From Streptomyces capillispiralis (GTDB lineage: Bacteria; Actinomycetota; Actinomycetes; Streptomycetales; Streptomycetaceae): a stretch of DNA of 64,000 bases. Position 1 is the stretch's first letter. Each line of letters starts with the position of its first letter. This document shows, piece after piece, positions 1 through 8,713 of the stretch. Location of the stretch: contig NZ_VIWV01000001.1 in NCBI RefSeq assembly GCF_007829875.1, forward strand, positions 5,984,501 through 6,048,500, given 5' to 3'. The notes below the pieces were generated by a model that saw nothing but the letters and a program-made list of their open reading frames with translations, did not search any database and was not told where the DNA came from. A program made the position numbers and the translations under genes.

Positions 1-1096
1 AGGCGCCGCCGACGAGCGGGACGTCCTCCTCGAAGGTGCCGTCGGGGCGGACCGGGTTGACGACGGGCAGGCCGTAGGAGCGGCAGACCTTGAGGTCGTC
101 CTCGCCGAAGGCGGGGGACTGGTGGACCAGGCCGGTGCCGTCCTCGGTGGTGACGTACTCGGCGTTCACCACGAAGTGGGCGGGCTCGGGGAACTCCACC
201 AGCTCGAAGGGGCGCCGGTAGGTCCAGCGCTCCATCTCGGCGCCGGTGAAGGACTGCCCGGTGGCCTCCCAGCCCTCGCCGAGGGCCTTGGCGAGCAGCG
301 GCTCGGCGACGACCAGCTTCTCCTCGCCGTTCGTGGCGACGACGTACGTCACCTCGGGGTGGGCGGCGACCGCGGTGTTGGAGACCAGGGTCCACGGGGT
401 GGTCGTCCAGACGACCAGCGCGGCCTCGCCGGCCAGCGGGCCCGAGGTGAGCGGGAAGCGGACGTAGACGGAGGGGTCCACGACCGTCTCGTAGCCCTGC
501 GCCAGCTCGTGGTCGGAGAGGCCGGTGCCGCAGCGCGGGCACCAGGGGGCCACGCGGTGGTCCTGGACCAGCAGGCCCTTGGTGAAGATCTCCTTCAGCG
601 ACCACCAGACGGACTCGACGTACTCCGGGTCCATGGTGCGGTAGGCGTCGTCGAGGTCGACCCAGTAGCCCATGCGGGTGGTCAGCTCGGTGAAGGCGTC
701 GGTGTGGCGGGTCACGGACTCGCGGCACTTGGCGTTGAACTCGGCGATGCCGTACGCCTCGATGTCCTGCTTGCCGGAGAAGCCGAGTTCCTTCTCGACG
801 GCGAGCTCCACCGGGAGGCCGTGGCAGTCCCAGCCGGCCTTGCGGGCCACGTGGTAGCCGCGCATGGTGCGGAAGCGGGGGAAGACGTCCTTGAAGACGC
901 GGGCCTCGATGTGGTGGGCGCCGGGCATGCCGTTGGCGGTGGGCGGGCCCTCGTAGAACACCCACTCGGGGCGTCCCTCGGACTGCTCCAGGCTCTTGGC
1001 GAAGATCTTCTGCTCGCGCCAGAAGTCGAGCACGGCGTGCTCGAGGGCGGGCAGGTCGACCTGGGCGGGCACTTGGCGGTACGTCGGCGTTGTCAT
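1..1096 (-). CDS. ileS: Isoleucyl-tRNA synthetase, N-terminal 365 residues (runs off the window)
   Basis: Cytoplasmic class I aminoacyl-tRNA synthetase that charges tRNA-Ile. The protein starts MTTPTYRQVPAQVDLPAL. The nucleotide-binding HIGH-type motif is seen as PTANGMPGAHH near residue 55, followed by AGWDCHGLPVE near residue 87 and the start of the CP1 editing domain (LVVWTTTPWTL). These are all standard for bacterial IleRS. The C-terminal part with KMSKS and the zinc site lies outside the window. The ATG at 1096 has an SD (GGAGG, complement 1111-1107) at 10 nt spacing, and this SD lies in the sequestering hairpin of the T-box leader. No internal stop or frameshift is seen. Confidence 0.97.
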   Translation of the reverse strand, partial: MTTPTYRQVPAQVDLPALEHAVLDFWREQKIFAKSLEQSEGRPEWVFYEGPPTANGMPGAHHIEARVFKDVFPRFRTMRGYHVARKAGWDCHGLPVELAVEKELGFSGKQDIEAYGIAEFNAKCRESVTRHTDAFTELTTRMGYWVDLDDAYRTMDPEYVESVWWSLKEIFTKGLLVQDHRVAPWCPRCGTGLSDHELAQGYETVVDPSVYVRFPLTSGPLAGEAALVVWTTTPWTLVSNTAVAAHPEVTYVVATNGEEKLVVAEPLLAKALGEGWEATGQSFTGAEMERWTYRRPFELVEFPEPAHFVVNAEYVTTEDGTGLVHQSPAFGEDDLKVCRSYGLPVVNPVRPDGTFEEDVPLVGGA

Positions 1097-1395
1097 CAGC
1101 GGGCTTCCTCCGGCGGACTTGCTGCCTTCCGTCCGGAGGGACGAGAGCCGTGTCGATCCCTGCGCCGCCTTGGCGCGCTCCCGCGGTACCACCCTCCTTG
1201 GCCCCCCGGTGCTTCGTGTGCGCCGGTGAGCCCCCTCATTGGGGTCGCGATGCCGGTTCTACCGCCCCCGTGGGGGTTTCTTCCGGCGGCTCCGGGGTGA
1301 TCTTCACGTCGCGCTCGCCCCCGGGCTCACACCGTCCCCGGGTCGCTCTGGGCTGCGTACGCCGCTACTCGTCCCCATCCACGCTTTTCGCTCCG
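1097..1395 (-). promoter_or_regulatory. Isoleucine T-box riboswitch leader of ileS
   Basis: On the minus strand the leader carries the conserved T-box AGGGTGGTACCGCGG (complement 1195-1181). Its TGGT bulge would pair with the ACCA end of tRNA-Ile. A candidate isoleucine specifier AUC is at complement 1301-1299, in the 3' part of a Stem I-like region. Downstream, CCTCC (complement 1139-1135) can pair with the ileS Shine-Dalgarno GGAGG (complement 1111-1107) and adjacent bases, forming a hairpin that hides the ribosome-binding site. There is no intrinsic terminator with a U-run. The arrangement therefore fits the translational class of T-box known from actinobacterial ileS genes, in which uncharged tRNA-Ile frees the SD. 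The motif and SD hairpin are seen; the specifier and exact 5' end are inferred. Confidence 0.9.
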
Positions 1396-1398
1396 CCC

Positions 1399-1404
1399 AG
1401 TGTA
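1399..1404 (-). promoter_or_regulatory. Candidate -10 element of the ileS T-box transcript
   Basis: The minus strand reads TACACT here, which would place the transcription start near 1392, just upstream of Stem I of the T-box leader. No convincing -35 hexamer is visible in the GC-rich sequence upstream. From 1405 to about 1670 no gene is seen on either strand. Confidence 0.4.
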
Positions 1405-1699
1405 CGGCGCGCCGGGGACAGCGGCCGACCCGATTTCCGCGACCGGGGGGCGGGACGCCGTTTCGGTGCCCTGCCGCCCGGTGTACTCCGAATGGCGAGG
1501 TACGGGTGTTCGGATTCCCGGGCGCCCTTCCCGGCGGCATACCCGGCGGGGAGCTGGGCACAACGCATGCAGGCTCGTCGCGCGGCGTCCGCGGGGCGGG
1601 GGAATCGGGCGGTGTGCCCCGTTGCCGCGGGACTCAAGTCGATTTATCGTCCCAGCACGATTCGCGTGCAAGATCACAATATGTGAAGGGGCCGCGGCC

Positions 1700-3016
1700 A
1701 TGGTGGCGAAGAAGACCGCCGTACAGCAGTCGGCGCCGTTCGGCGAGCCCCGATCCGTTCCCGGTGGTGGGTCCCGTGGGACCGGTGGGACGAAGGGGTC
1801 CGGTGGGAAGGCGCGGGGCACGCTGGCGACGGTCGGCGGCACGGCGGCACCCGAGGTGGGGGCGGACGGCGGGGGACCCGCCGCACCCAAGGCGGCCGTG
1901 AAGAAGGCGTCCGCGAGGACGTCCGGGAAGTCAGCGTCCGGAAAGACAGCGTCCGTGAAGAAGGCGTCCGGGAAGAAGGCGTCCGTCATGGAGGAGCCTG
2001 CGAAGAGGACGGCGGCCGGGGGTACGGCGACGGGAGGTGCGGCCGTCGAGGAGGCGGAGGCGCCTGTCGGGCGGCCGGCAGGGAAGAAGTCCCCTGCGAA
2101 GAAGTCCCCTGAGCAGGGGACACCTCCCAAGAAGGCGGTGGCGGAGAAGACGGCGGCTGCCGGGGCGCCCGAGAAGAAGGCGGCGCCGGGGAAGCCGCCC
2201 GCGGCGGCGAAGAAGAAGACGGCCGCGACGGCGAAGAAGACAGCGGCGAAGAAGACGGTGGCGAAGAAGACGGCAGCGGCGGACAAGGCGCCCGCGGGGA
2301 AGGCGCCCGCCAAGAAGACGAGGGCCCGCGACGTGCCCCCGGAGAAGGCGGCCCGGGCGGCGGGTGCCGTCGTGGCGGGGGCGGAGGGAACCGGGCCGGA
2401 GGGTCCGGGTGGTGGCGCCGGCGGGAAGCCGCGGGGCGTCGCCAGGACCAGTGGGTCCGCTCAGGATGTGGCCGGGCACAGCGCGGCCGATGACGCGGAC
2501 GCGGCCGAGGCCGCGCCGCAGACGGGAGTGACGACGGTGGGTGCGAAGAAGACTCCTGGCACGGCGGCGACGGCGGCGAAGACCGCTGTACCCAAGGCCC
2601 GGATCGGCGCGGCGGAGCCGGGCGACCTCGCGGTGCGTCCGGGCGAGGAGCCCTGGACTCCGGACGAGGTCGAGGAGGCGCGGACCGAGCTGATGTCCGA
2701 GGTGCTGCGGCTGCGCGAGGAGATCACGTCCTCGGAGCAGTCGCTGGCCGGCCTGATGCGGGACTCCGGCGACGGCGCGGGCGACGACCAGGCGGACACC
2801 GGGACCAAGAACATCACGCGCGAGCACGAACTCGCGCTCGCCGCCAACGCGCGCGAGATGCTCACCCAGTTCGAACGCGCCCTCCAGCGCCTCGACGCCG
2901 GGACGTACGGCCTGTGCGAGAACTGCGGCAACCCCATCGGAAAGGCCCGGATGCAGGCCTTCCCGCGGGCCACCCTGTGCGTCGAGTGCAAGCAGAAGCA
3001 GGAGCGCCGGTACTGA
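1700..3016 (+). CDS. DksA/TraR-family C4 zinc-finger protein with histone-H1-like N-terminal tail
   Basis: 438 aa from ATG 1700 (SD GAAGGGG just upstream). About the first 300 residues are low complexity: Gly-rich stretches and repeated KKTA, KKAS, KKSP and AKK units resembling the C-terminal tail of histone H1 and of actinobacterial HupB/HupS. The last 100 or so residues form a DksA/TraR module: a helical segment (ELMSEVLRLREEITSSEQ), an acidic turn (GDDQADTG), REHELAL, and a four-cysteine finger CENC...CVEC ending in KQKQERRY. DksA proteins act in the RNA polymerase secondary channel. A basic tail of this type suggests DNA or nucleoid binding. The C-terminal family is clear; the joint function is inference. 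The candidate -10 is CACAAT at 1675-1680. Confidence 0.9.
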   Translation: MVAKKTAVQQSAPFGEPRSVPGGGSRGTGGTKGSGGKARGTLATVGGTAAPEVGADGGGPAAPKAAVKKASARTSGKSASGKTASVKKASGKKASVMEEPAKRTAAGGTATGGAAVEEAEAPVGRPAGKKSPAKKSPEQGTPPKKAVAEKTAAAGAPEKKAAPGKPPAAAKKKTAATAKKTAAKKTVAKKTAAADKAPAGKAPAKKTRARDVPPEKAARAAGAVVAGAEGTGPEGPGGGAGGKPRGVARTSGSAQDVAGHSAADDADAAEAAPQTGVTTVGAKKTPGTAATAAKTAVPKARIGAAEPGDLAVRPGEEPWTPDEVEEARTELMSEVLRLREEITSSEQSLAGLMRDSGDGAGDDQADTGTKNITREHELALAANAREMLTQFERALQRLDAGTYGLCENCGNPIGKARMQAFPRATLCVECKQKQERRY

Positions 3017-3081
3017 TCGGCGGCCGTGCAGGTCGTGCCGTACCCTCGTCCTCAGTCAGGTACCTAGGTTGAGGGACTCAC

Positions 3082-3678
3082 GTGGCAGAGGCGGAGCGCA
3101 TCATCGGTACGCCGGACACCCCGGACGCGGACCGGGACGAGCAGGAGACGGCCGGCACCGAGGGCACGGCGGCGGAGACCGGGCGGCCCCGCGGCAAGCG
3201 GCGGGTCGTCGTGCTGTTCGCCGTCGCCGCCTTCGCCTACGCCCTCGACCTGATCAGCAAGATGATCGTGGTCGCCAAGCTGGAGCACCACGAGCCCATC
3301 GAGATCATCGGGGACTGGCTGAGGTTCGAGGCGATCCGCAACGCGGGCGCGGCGTTCGGCTTCGGCGAGGCCTTCACCGTGATCTTCACGGTGATCGCCG
3401 CGTCGGTGATCGTGGTGATCATCCGCCTGGCGCGCAAGCTCTACAGCCTGCCCTGGGCGATCGCGCTCGGCATGCTGCTCGGCGGCGCCCTCGGCAACCT
3501 CACCGACCGGATCTTCCGGTCCCCGGGTGTCTTCGAGGGCGCGGTCGTCGACTTCATCGCCCCCAAGCACTTCGCCGTGTTCAACCTGGCGGACTCGGCG
3601 ATCGTGTGCGGCGGCATCCTGATCGTGCTGCTGTCGTTCCGGGGCCTCGACCCGGACGGCACCGTCCACAAGGACTGA
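3082..3678 (+). CDS. lspA: Lipoprotein signal peptidase (signal peptidase II)
   Basis: 198 aa from GTG 3082 (SD GAGGG at 3071). Integral-membrane aspartic peptidase that cleaves the signal peptide of diacylglyceryl-prolipoproteins, acting after Lgt (also in this window at 43048). A hydrophilic cytoplasmic leader of about 45 residues (rich in Asp, Glu and Arg) precedes four predicted membrane helices. The conserved signatures are DLISK, NAGAAFGFG, GALGNLTDRI and FNLADSAI; the last two contain the catalytic aspartates. The leader is longer than in E. coli LspA, as is common in Streptomyces. It is followed after 43 nt by the pseudouridine synthase gene, an order (lspA-rluD) common in bacteria. 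Confidence 0.96.
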   Translation: MAEAERIIGTPDTPDADRDEQETAGTEGTAAETGRPRGKRRVVVLFAVAAFAYALDLISKMIVVAKLEHHEPIEIIGDWLRFEAIRNAGAAFGFGEAFTVIFTVIAASVIVVIIRLARKLYSLPWAIALGMLLGGALGNLTDRIFRSPGVFEGAVVDFIAPKHFAVFNLADSAIVCGGILIVLLSFRGLDPDGTVHKD

Positions 3679-3709
3679 ACGCGCGTACGGCGCTGTCCGG
3701 CCCGTCCGG

Positions 3710-3715
3710 CATACT
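3710..3715 (+). promoter_or_regulatory. Candidate -10 (CATACT) for a leaderless rluD-type mRNA
   Basis: CATACT is separated by 6 nt from the GTG start at 3722 and there is no Shine-Dalgarno sequence in between. The transcript would therefore start at the start codon itself. Confidence 0.5.
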
Positions 3716-3721
3716 CGACGG

Positions 3722-4666
3722 GTGAGCACGATTCCCGAGATCCGTACCCTGCCCGTGCCCGACGGCCTGGAGGGCGAGCGCGTCGACGCCGCCATCTCCC
3801 GCATGTTCGGCTTCTCCCGGACCAAGGCGGCCGAACTCGCCGCCGCGGGGAAGGTCACGGTCGACGGATCGGTGGTCGGCAAGTCGGAGCGGGTGAGCGG
3901 CGGCGCCTGGCTGGAGGTGGAGATGCCGCAGGCGCCCGCCCCGGTCCAGGTGGTCGCCGAGCCCGTCGAGGGCATGGAGATCGTGCACGACGACGACGAC
4001 GTGGTCGTGATCGTCAAGCCCGTCGGCGTCGCCGCCCACCCCTCGCCCGGCTGGACCGGCCCGACCGTGATCGGCGGGCTCGCCGCCGCCGGGTACCGCA
4101 TCTCGACCTCCGGCGCCGCCGAGCGCCAGGGCATCGTGCACCGCCTCGACGTCGGCACCTCGGGCCTGATGGTCGTCGCCAAGTCGGAGCGCGCGTACAC
4201 GTCGCTCAAGCGCCAGTTCAAGGAGCGCACGGTCGACAAGCGCTACCACACGCTCGTCCAGGGCCACCCCGACCCCACCAGCGGCACCATCGACGCCCCC
4301 ATCGGCCGCCACCCGCAGCACGACTACAAGTGGGCGGTCACCGCCGAGGGCAAGCCGTCCGTCACGCACTACGACCTCATCGAGGCCTTCCGCGCCGCCT
4401 CCCTGCTCGACGTCAAGCTGGAGACCGGCCGCACCCACCAGATCCGCGTGCACATGGCCGCCCACCGCCACCCCTGCGTCGGCGACCTCACCTACGGCGC
4501 CGACCCGACGCTCGCCAAGCGGCTGCGCCTGACCCGGCAGTGGCTGCACGCGGTGCGGCTCGGCTTCGAGCACCCCGGCGACGGGCAGTGGGTGGAGTTC
4601 GGCTGCGAGTACCCCGACGACCTGCAGCAGGCGCTCGACCAGGTCCGCGAGGAGACCTACGCATGA
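3722..4666 (+). CDS. RluA/RluD-family 23S rRNA pseudouridine synthase
   Basis: 314 aa from GTG 3722. N-terminal S4 RNA-binding domain (about residues 12-75: GERVDAAISRMFGFSRTKAAELAAAGKVTVDG in part), then the RluA catalytic domain. The signature HRLDVGTSGLMV near residue 140 contains the catalytic Asp, with RTHQIRVHM and HPCVGDLTYG further on. The family isomerises uridine to pseudouridine in 23S rRNA; the lspA context suggests RluD-like, but the target site cannot be read from sequence. The stop overlaps the next start (ATGA), so translation of the acetyltransferase is probably coupled. Confidence 0.93.
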   Translation: MSTIPEIRTLPVPDGLEGERVDAAISRMFGFSRTKAAELAAAGKVTVDGSVVGKSERVSGGAWLEVEMPQAPAPVQVVAEPVEGMEIVHDDDDVVVIVKPVGVAAHPSPGWTGPTVIGGLAAAGYRISTSGAAERQGIVHRLDVGTSGLMVVAKSERAYTSLKRQFKERTVDKRYHTLVQGHPDPTSGTIDAPIGRHPQHDYKWAVTAEGKPSVTHYDLIEAFRAASLLDVKLETGRTHQIRVHMAAHRHPCVGDLTYGADPTLAKRLRLTRQWLHAVRLGFEHPGDGQWVEFGCEYPDDLQQALDQVREETYA

Positions 4667-5133
4667 GCGTCCCCCACGTCGTCGTGCGCGTGGCGGAGGA
4701 GCCCGCCGACCGCGAGGCCTGCTTCGCGGTCCGCAAGGACGTCTTCGTCGCCGAGCAGGGCGTCCCCGAGGACATCGAGTACGACACCCACGACGCCGAC
4801 GCCGTGCACGTGCTGGCGATCGGCGAGGACGGCGTACCGCTCGGCACCGGACGGCTGCTGCACGGCGCGGCCGCCGCGGCGAAGAACGGCGGCGACCCGG
4901 CCGTCGGATCCCTGGGCCGGCTCGCGGTGACGCGCGCCGCGCGCGGCCTCGGCGTCGGTGCGGCGCTGGTGCGGGCCATCGAGGACGCGGCCCGCGCGCG
5001 CGGCCTCACCGCGGTCGACCTGCACGCCCAGACCCACGCCCTCGGTTTCTACGAGCGGCTGGGCTACGAGCCCTACGGGCCGGAGTTCCCGGACGCGGGG
5101 ATGCCGCACCGGGCCATGCGGCGCGTTCTGTAG
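4663..5133 (+). CDS. GNAT-family N-acetyltransferase (ElaA-like)
   Basis: 156 aa from ATG 4663, overlapping the rluD-type stop by four bases. The fold signature is present: a hydrophobic strand GRLAVTRAARGLGVGAAL carrying the acetyl-CoA pyrophosphate loop (R-x-x-G-x-G), followed by LVRAIEDAARARG and a C-terminal LHAQTHALGFYERLGY with the typical late Tyr. The N-terminal CFAVRKDVFVAEQGVP resembles the ElaA subgroup. The substrate is unknown. Confidence 0.88.
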   Translation: MSVPHVVVRVAEEPADREACFAVRKDVFVAEQGVPEDIEYDTHDADAVHVLAIGEDGVPLGTGRLLHGAAAAAKNGGDPAVGSLGRLAVTRAARGLGVGAALVRAIEDAARARGLTAVDLHAQTHALGFYERLGYEPYGPEFPDAGMPHRAMRRVL

Positions 5134-5221
5134 CCGGAGGCGGCGAACGGCCTGGTGAGGGCGGAGGCGTGGCAGGGTGGAGATCCGCCCTGCGACCGCC
5201 GATCCGTCCGGAGTGCCGACC

Positions 5222-6808
5222 GTGGATCAGTTGACCCTGCTGTTCGCCCTGTTGCTCGGGGCCGTGGTGAGCGTCCCGGTCGGTGAGCGGCTGGGGCTGC
5301 CCGCGCCGGTGCTGATGACGGTCCTCGGCATCGTCCTGGCGCTCCTGGAGTTCGTGCCGAACGTCGAGATCCCGCCCGACCTGATCCTCCCGCTGCTGCT
5401 GCCGCCCCTGCTGTACGCCGCCGTACGGCGCACCTCCTGGCGGCAGTTCGCGGCGAACGTCAGACCCATCCTGCTGCTCGCGGTCGCGCTGGTCTTCGTC
5501 ACCATGCTGTGCGTGGCCGCCGTCGCCCACGCGATCGTGCCCGGGCTGCCGCTCGCCGCCGCCTTCGCCCTCGGCGCGCTGGTCGCGCCGCCCGACCCGG
5601 TCGCCGCGACCGCCGTCGCCGGGAAGCTGGGGCTGCCGCGCCGGCTGGTGTCGATCCTGGAGGGCGAGGGCCTGTTCAACGACGTCACGGCGATCGTCCT
5701 CTACAACGTGGCGATCGCCGCCGTGGTCAGCGGCACCTTCTCGCCCTGGGAGGCCGGGTTCGACCTGGTGCTGTCGGCCGTGGTCGCGGTGGCCGTCGGA
5801 CTCGCGCTCGGCTGGGGCGCCAACCGGCTGATGGACCTGCTCGGGGACGCCACCCTGCAGATCGGGCTCAGCCTGCTGGTGCCGTACGCCTCCTACGTGC
5901 TGGCCGAGGAACTGCACGGCTCCGGCGTCCTCGCCGTGCTCACCACCGCGCTGTTCCTGGTCGAGTACGCCACCGACGCCGACGACGTCATGACCCGGCT
6001 GGCCGGGCACACCGTCTGGGACATCGTCGACACCCTGGTCACCGGCGTGGCGTTCGGGCTGGTCGGGCTCGAACTGCACAACGCGATCCGCACCGCCTCC
6101 GGCCGCTGGGGAGAACTGCTGGCCCGGGCCGCGGTGATCGTGGGCGTGGTCGTCCTGGTGCGGCTGCTGTGGCTGCTCCCGGCGACCTGGCTGACGCAGC
6201 GGCTGCACGCCGCGCGGGACACCGCCGAGGAGATCCCGGTCAGCTGGCGCGAGACCGTGGTGATGTGGTGGTCGGGGATGCGCGGGGTGGCCTCCGTGGC
6301 GCTGGCGCTCGCCATTCCGCTGGAGACCGACGCGGGGGCGGCCTTCCCCGGCCGCGACGAGATCGTCTTCATCGCGTTCGGCGTGATCATGGCGACGCTG
6401 CTGGTGCAGGGGCTGACCCTGCCCTGGCTGGTGGGACGGCTGGGCGTGCGGGCCGACACAGGGCGCGAGAAGCGGTTCGAGCACGACCTCGCGGTGCGCG
6501 CGACGAAGGCGGCCAAGCACCGGTTGCGGGAGATCGAGGAGGTCGAGGAACTGCCGGAAGAACTGTCCGAGCAGATGCTGCGCAGGGCCTTCGACATCGG
6601 TGTGCGGATCAGTCCCGACCTCGCGGAGGACGAGCGGCGGGAGGCGCACCGGCAGCGGGCGCTGCGGCTGAAGCGGGTCCGCCGGATCCAGCGGGAGATG
6701 CTCAGCGCCGCCCGGCACGAGGTGCTGGCGGCGCGCAGCGAGCCGGGCGCGGACCCGGAGGTCGTGGACCGGGTGCTGCGCCACCTCGATGTGCGCAGTC
6801 TGCGGTGA
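5222..6808 (+). CDS. CPA1-family Na+/H+ antiporter
   Basis: 528 aa from GTG 5222 (MDQLTLLFALLLG; weak SD GGAG at 5210). An in-frame GTG at 5177 also has an SD (GGAGG) and would add 15 residues. About 12 hydrophobic segments span residues 1-410. The NhaP/CPA1 ion-binding motifs are visible: ALVAPPDPVAATAVAG and EGEGLFNDVTAIVLYN, with the paired acidic residues, and WWSGMRGVASVALALA in a late helix. A cytoplasmic C-terminal tail of about 120 residues, rich in Arg and Glu, follows. It would exchange cytoplasmic Na+ or K+ for protons; the ion preference is not decided. Confidence 0.93.
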   Translation: MDQLTLLFALLLGAVVSVPVGERLGLPAPVLMTVLGIVLALLEFVPNVEIPPDLILPLLLPPLLYAAVRRTSWRQFAANVRPILLLAVALVFVTMLCVAAVAHAIVPGLPLAAAFALGALVAPPDPVAATAVAGKLGLPRRLVSILEGEGLFNDVTAIVLYNVAIAAVVSGTFSPWEAGFDLVLSAVVAVAVGLALGWGANRLMDLLGDATLQIGLSLLVPYASYVLAEELHGSGVLAVLTTALFLVEYATDADDVMTRLAGHTVWDIVDTLVTGVAFGLVGLELHNAIRTASGRWGELLARAAVIVGVVVLVRLLWLLPATWLTQRLHAARDTAEEIPVSWRETVVMWWSGMRGVASVALALAIPLETDAGAAFPGRDEIVFIAFGVIMATLLVQGLTLPWLVGRLGVRADTGREKRFEHDLAVRATKAAKHRLREIEEVEELPEELSEQMLRRAFDIGVRISPDLAEDERREAHRQRALRLKRVRRIQREMLSAARHEVLAARSEPGADPEVVDRVLRHLDVRSLR

Positions 6809-6837
6809 GCTTGGCGACAGCCGCGCCCTTTCGTCCG

Positions 6838-6843
6838 TAAAGT
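6838..6843 (+). promoter_or_regulatory. Candidate -10 (TAAAGT) for a leaderless SDR mRNA
   Basis: TAAAGT lies 6 nt upstream of the ATG at 6850 with no Shine-Dalgarno sequence between. Confidence 0.5.
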
Positions 6844-6849
6844 CTGGGC

Positions 6850-7590
6850 ATGACTCGGAATGTCGTGATCAGTGGGGGCGGCACGGGGATCGGTCTGGCC
6901 GCCGCGCGGGTGTTCGCCGCCGACGGGGACCAGGTGCTGCTGCTCGGACGGCGCGCGGAGGTCCTGGAGCGGGCCCCGGTGCCGGGCGCCCTGACCTACG
7001 CCGCCGATCTGGCGGACCCGGAGGCGGTGCGCGGCGTCGCCGGTTTCGTGGGCCGGGAGCTGGGCGCCGTGGACGTACTGATCCACTCCGCCGGGGGCAA
7101 CGGGCTGCTGGAGCCCCCGGCCGCCGGCGACGACCCGCTCGACGCGGTCGTCCGCTCCTGGACCGTCAACTTCCGCCTCAACCTCCTGTCCGCCGCGCTG
7201 CTCACGGAGGCCCTGCGGGAGCGCCTCGCCGAGCCCGGCGGCCGGGTGCTGTTCCTCAGCTCCATCGCCGCCTACCGGGGGCACGGGCAGGTGGCGTACG
7301 CGGCGGCCAAGGCGGGCCTGCACCCGTACGCGCACGACCTCGCCCGCAGGCTCGGCCCGCACGGCATCACCGTGAACGTGGTCGCCCCCGGCTACATCGA
7401 GGACACCGCGTTCTTCGGCGACGGCATCGACGAGGGCCTGCGGACGTGGCTGGTCGAGGAGACCCTGGACAAGCGGGCCGGGACGCCCGGGGACGTGGCC
7501 GCGACCCTGCACTGGCTTGCCTCCCCGGGCGCCGCGCACATCACCTCGCAGATCATCCAGGTCAACGGCGGCGCCGAGCGAGGCCACTGA
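6850..7590 (+). CDS. Short-chain dehydrogenase/reductase
   Basis: 246 aa classical SDR. The Rossmann nucleotide loop GGGTGIGLAAA is at residues 9-19, HSAGG replaces the usual NNAG, and the catalytic YAAAK follows a conserved Ser (LSSIAAYRG). VNGG near the C-terminus is typical of FabG-like members. Cofactor and substrate cannot be assigned: there is no pathway partner next to it. It converges with the mscS gene, with 7 nt between the stops. Confidence 0.93.
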   Translation: MTRNVVISGGGTGIGLAAARVFAADGDQVLLLGRRAEVLERAPVPGALTYAADLADPEAVRGVAGFVGRELGAVDVLIHSAGGNGLLEPPAAGDDPLDAVVRSWTVNFRLNLLSAALLTEALRERLAEPGGRVLFLSSIAAYRGHGQVAYAAAKAGLHPYAHDLARRLGPHGITVNVVAPGYIEDTAFFGDGIDEGLRTWLVEETLDKRAGTPGDVAATLHWLASPGAAHITSQIIQVNGGAERGH

Positions 7591-7597
7591 GGCCCGC

Positions 7598-8713
7598 TCA
7601 GCGCTCCCTGGGATGGCTGTGCGCACGGCGGGCCGCCGGAATGCCGCCGGGGGAGCCGCGGCCGTCGCGGCCCGGCGCCGGCACCGCGTCCGCCGTGTTG
7701 ACCCGGGGCAGCGCGTACGGGTGCTCCTCGGTCAGCCAGCGGATCATCCGCTCGCGGACCTCCACCCGCACCGTCCATATGTCGTCGGCGTCCTTGGCCG
7801 TGACCAGGGCCCGCACCTCCATGGTGCTGGGGGTGCTGTCCGTCACGTTCAGGTTGTAGGCGCGGCCGTCCCAGGCCGGGCAGTCGCGCAGGATGTCGCG
7901 GAGCTTGTCGCGCATCGCCTCCAGCGGGGCCGAGTGGTCGAGGTGCCAGAAGACGATGCCGGTCATCTGCGGGGTGCCGCGCGACCAGTTCTCGAACGGC
8001 TTGGAGGTGAAGTACGACACCGGCATGGTGATCCGGCGCTCGTCCCAGGTGCGCACGGTGAGGAAGGTGAGGGTGATCTCCTCCACCGTGCCCCACTCGC
8101 CGTCCACGACCACCGTGTCCCCGATGCGCACCATGTCGCCGAAGGCGATCTGCAGCCCGGCGAACATGTTGCTCAGCGTGGACTGGGCGGCCACACCGGC
8201 GACGATGCCGAGGATGCCCGCCGAGGCCAGCAGCGAGGCGCCCGCCGCGCGCATCGCCGGGAAGGTCAGCAGCATCGCGGCCACCGCCACCACACCGACG
8301 ATCGCCGAGACCACCCGGCGGATCAGCGTCACCTGGGTGCGCACGCGGCGGACCCGGGCGGGGTCGCGCTGGTGGCGGGAGCTGGCGTACCGCGTGTACG
8401 AGGTCTCGACGACCGCGGCCGCGATGCGGATCACCAGCCAGGCCGCCGAGCCGATCAGCACCAGTGTCAGGGTCCTGCCGATCCCCGCCTCGTGGCTCGG
8501 CAGCAGCCGGGCCTCCTCGTAGGACCCTCTCAGCAGGGCCGCGCAGATCACCAGCTGGTACGGGACGCGGCCGCGGCGGAGCAGACCCCACAGCGGAGTG
8601 TCGTGGTGGCGTTCGTCGGCCTTGCGCAGCAGCAGGTCGGTGGCCCAGCCGAGCAGCAGCGTGAGCACGACCGAGCCGCCGACCACGATCAGGGGGCGGA
8701 GCACGTCATCCAT
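7598..8713 (-). CDS. MscS-family mechanosensitive ion channel
   Basis: 371 aa from ATG 8713. Several N-terminal membrane segments are followed by the conserved MscS module: a Gly/Ala-rich pore helix (AGASLLASAGILGIVAGVAA), QSTLSNMFAGLQIAFGDMVRIGD, then the beta domain (VVVDGEWGTVEEITLTFLTVRTWD) and an alpha/beta C-terminal domain. The protein releases solutes under hypo-osmotic stress. It is slightly longer than E. coli MscS (286 aa), with an Arg-rich cytoplasmic loop and an Arg/Gly-rich tail. Confidence 0.94.
   Translation of the reverse strand: MDDVLRPLIVVGGSVVLTLLLGWATDLLLRKADERHHDTPLWGLLRRGRVPYQLVICAALLRGSYEEARLLPSHEAGIGRTLTLVLIGSAAWLVIRIAAAVVETSYTRYASSRHQRDPARVRRVRTQVTLIRRVVSAIVGVVAVAAMLLTFPAMRAAGASLLASAGILGIVAGVAAQSTLSNMFAGLQIAFGDMVRIGDTVVVDGEWGTVEEITLTFLTVRTWDERRITMPVSYFTSKPFENWSRGTPQMTGIVFWHLDHSAPLEAMRDKLRDILRDCPAWDGRAYNLNVTDSTPSTMEVRALVTAKDADDIWTVRVEVRERMIRWLTEEHPYALPRVNTADAVPAPGRDGRGSPGGIPAARRAHSHPRER

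Noticed and set aside
122..1300. 392-codon plus-strand frame opposite ileS
   Set aside because: Overlaps ileS and its T-box; repetitive Gly/Val/His shadow composition.
5006..6784. 592-codon minus-strand frame opposite the antiporter
   Set aside because: Extremely Gln/His/Arg/Asp-rich shadow translation with no recognisable domain.
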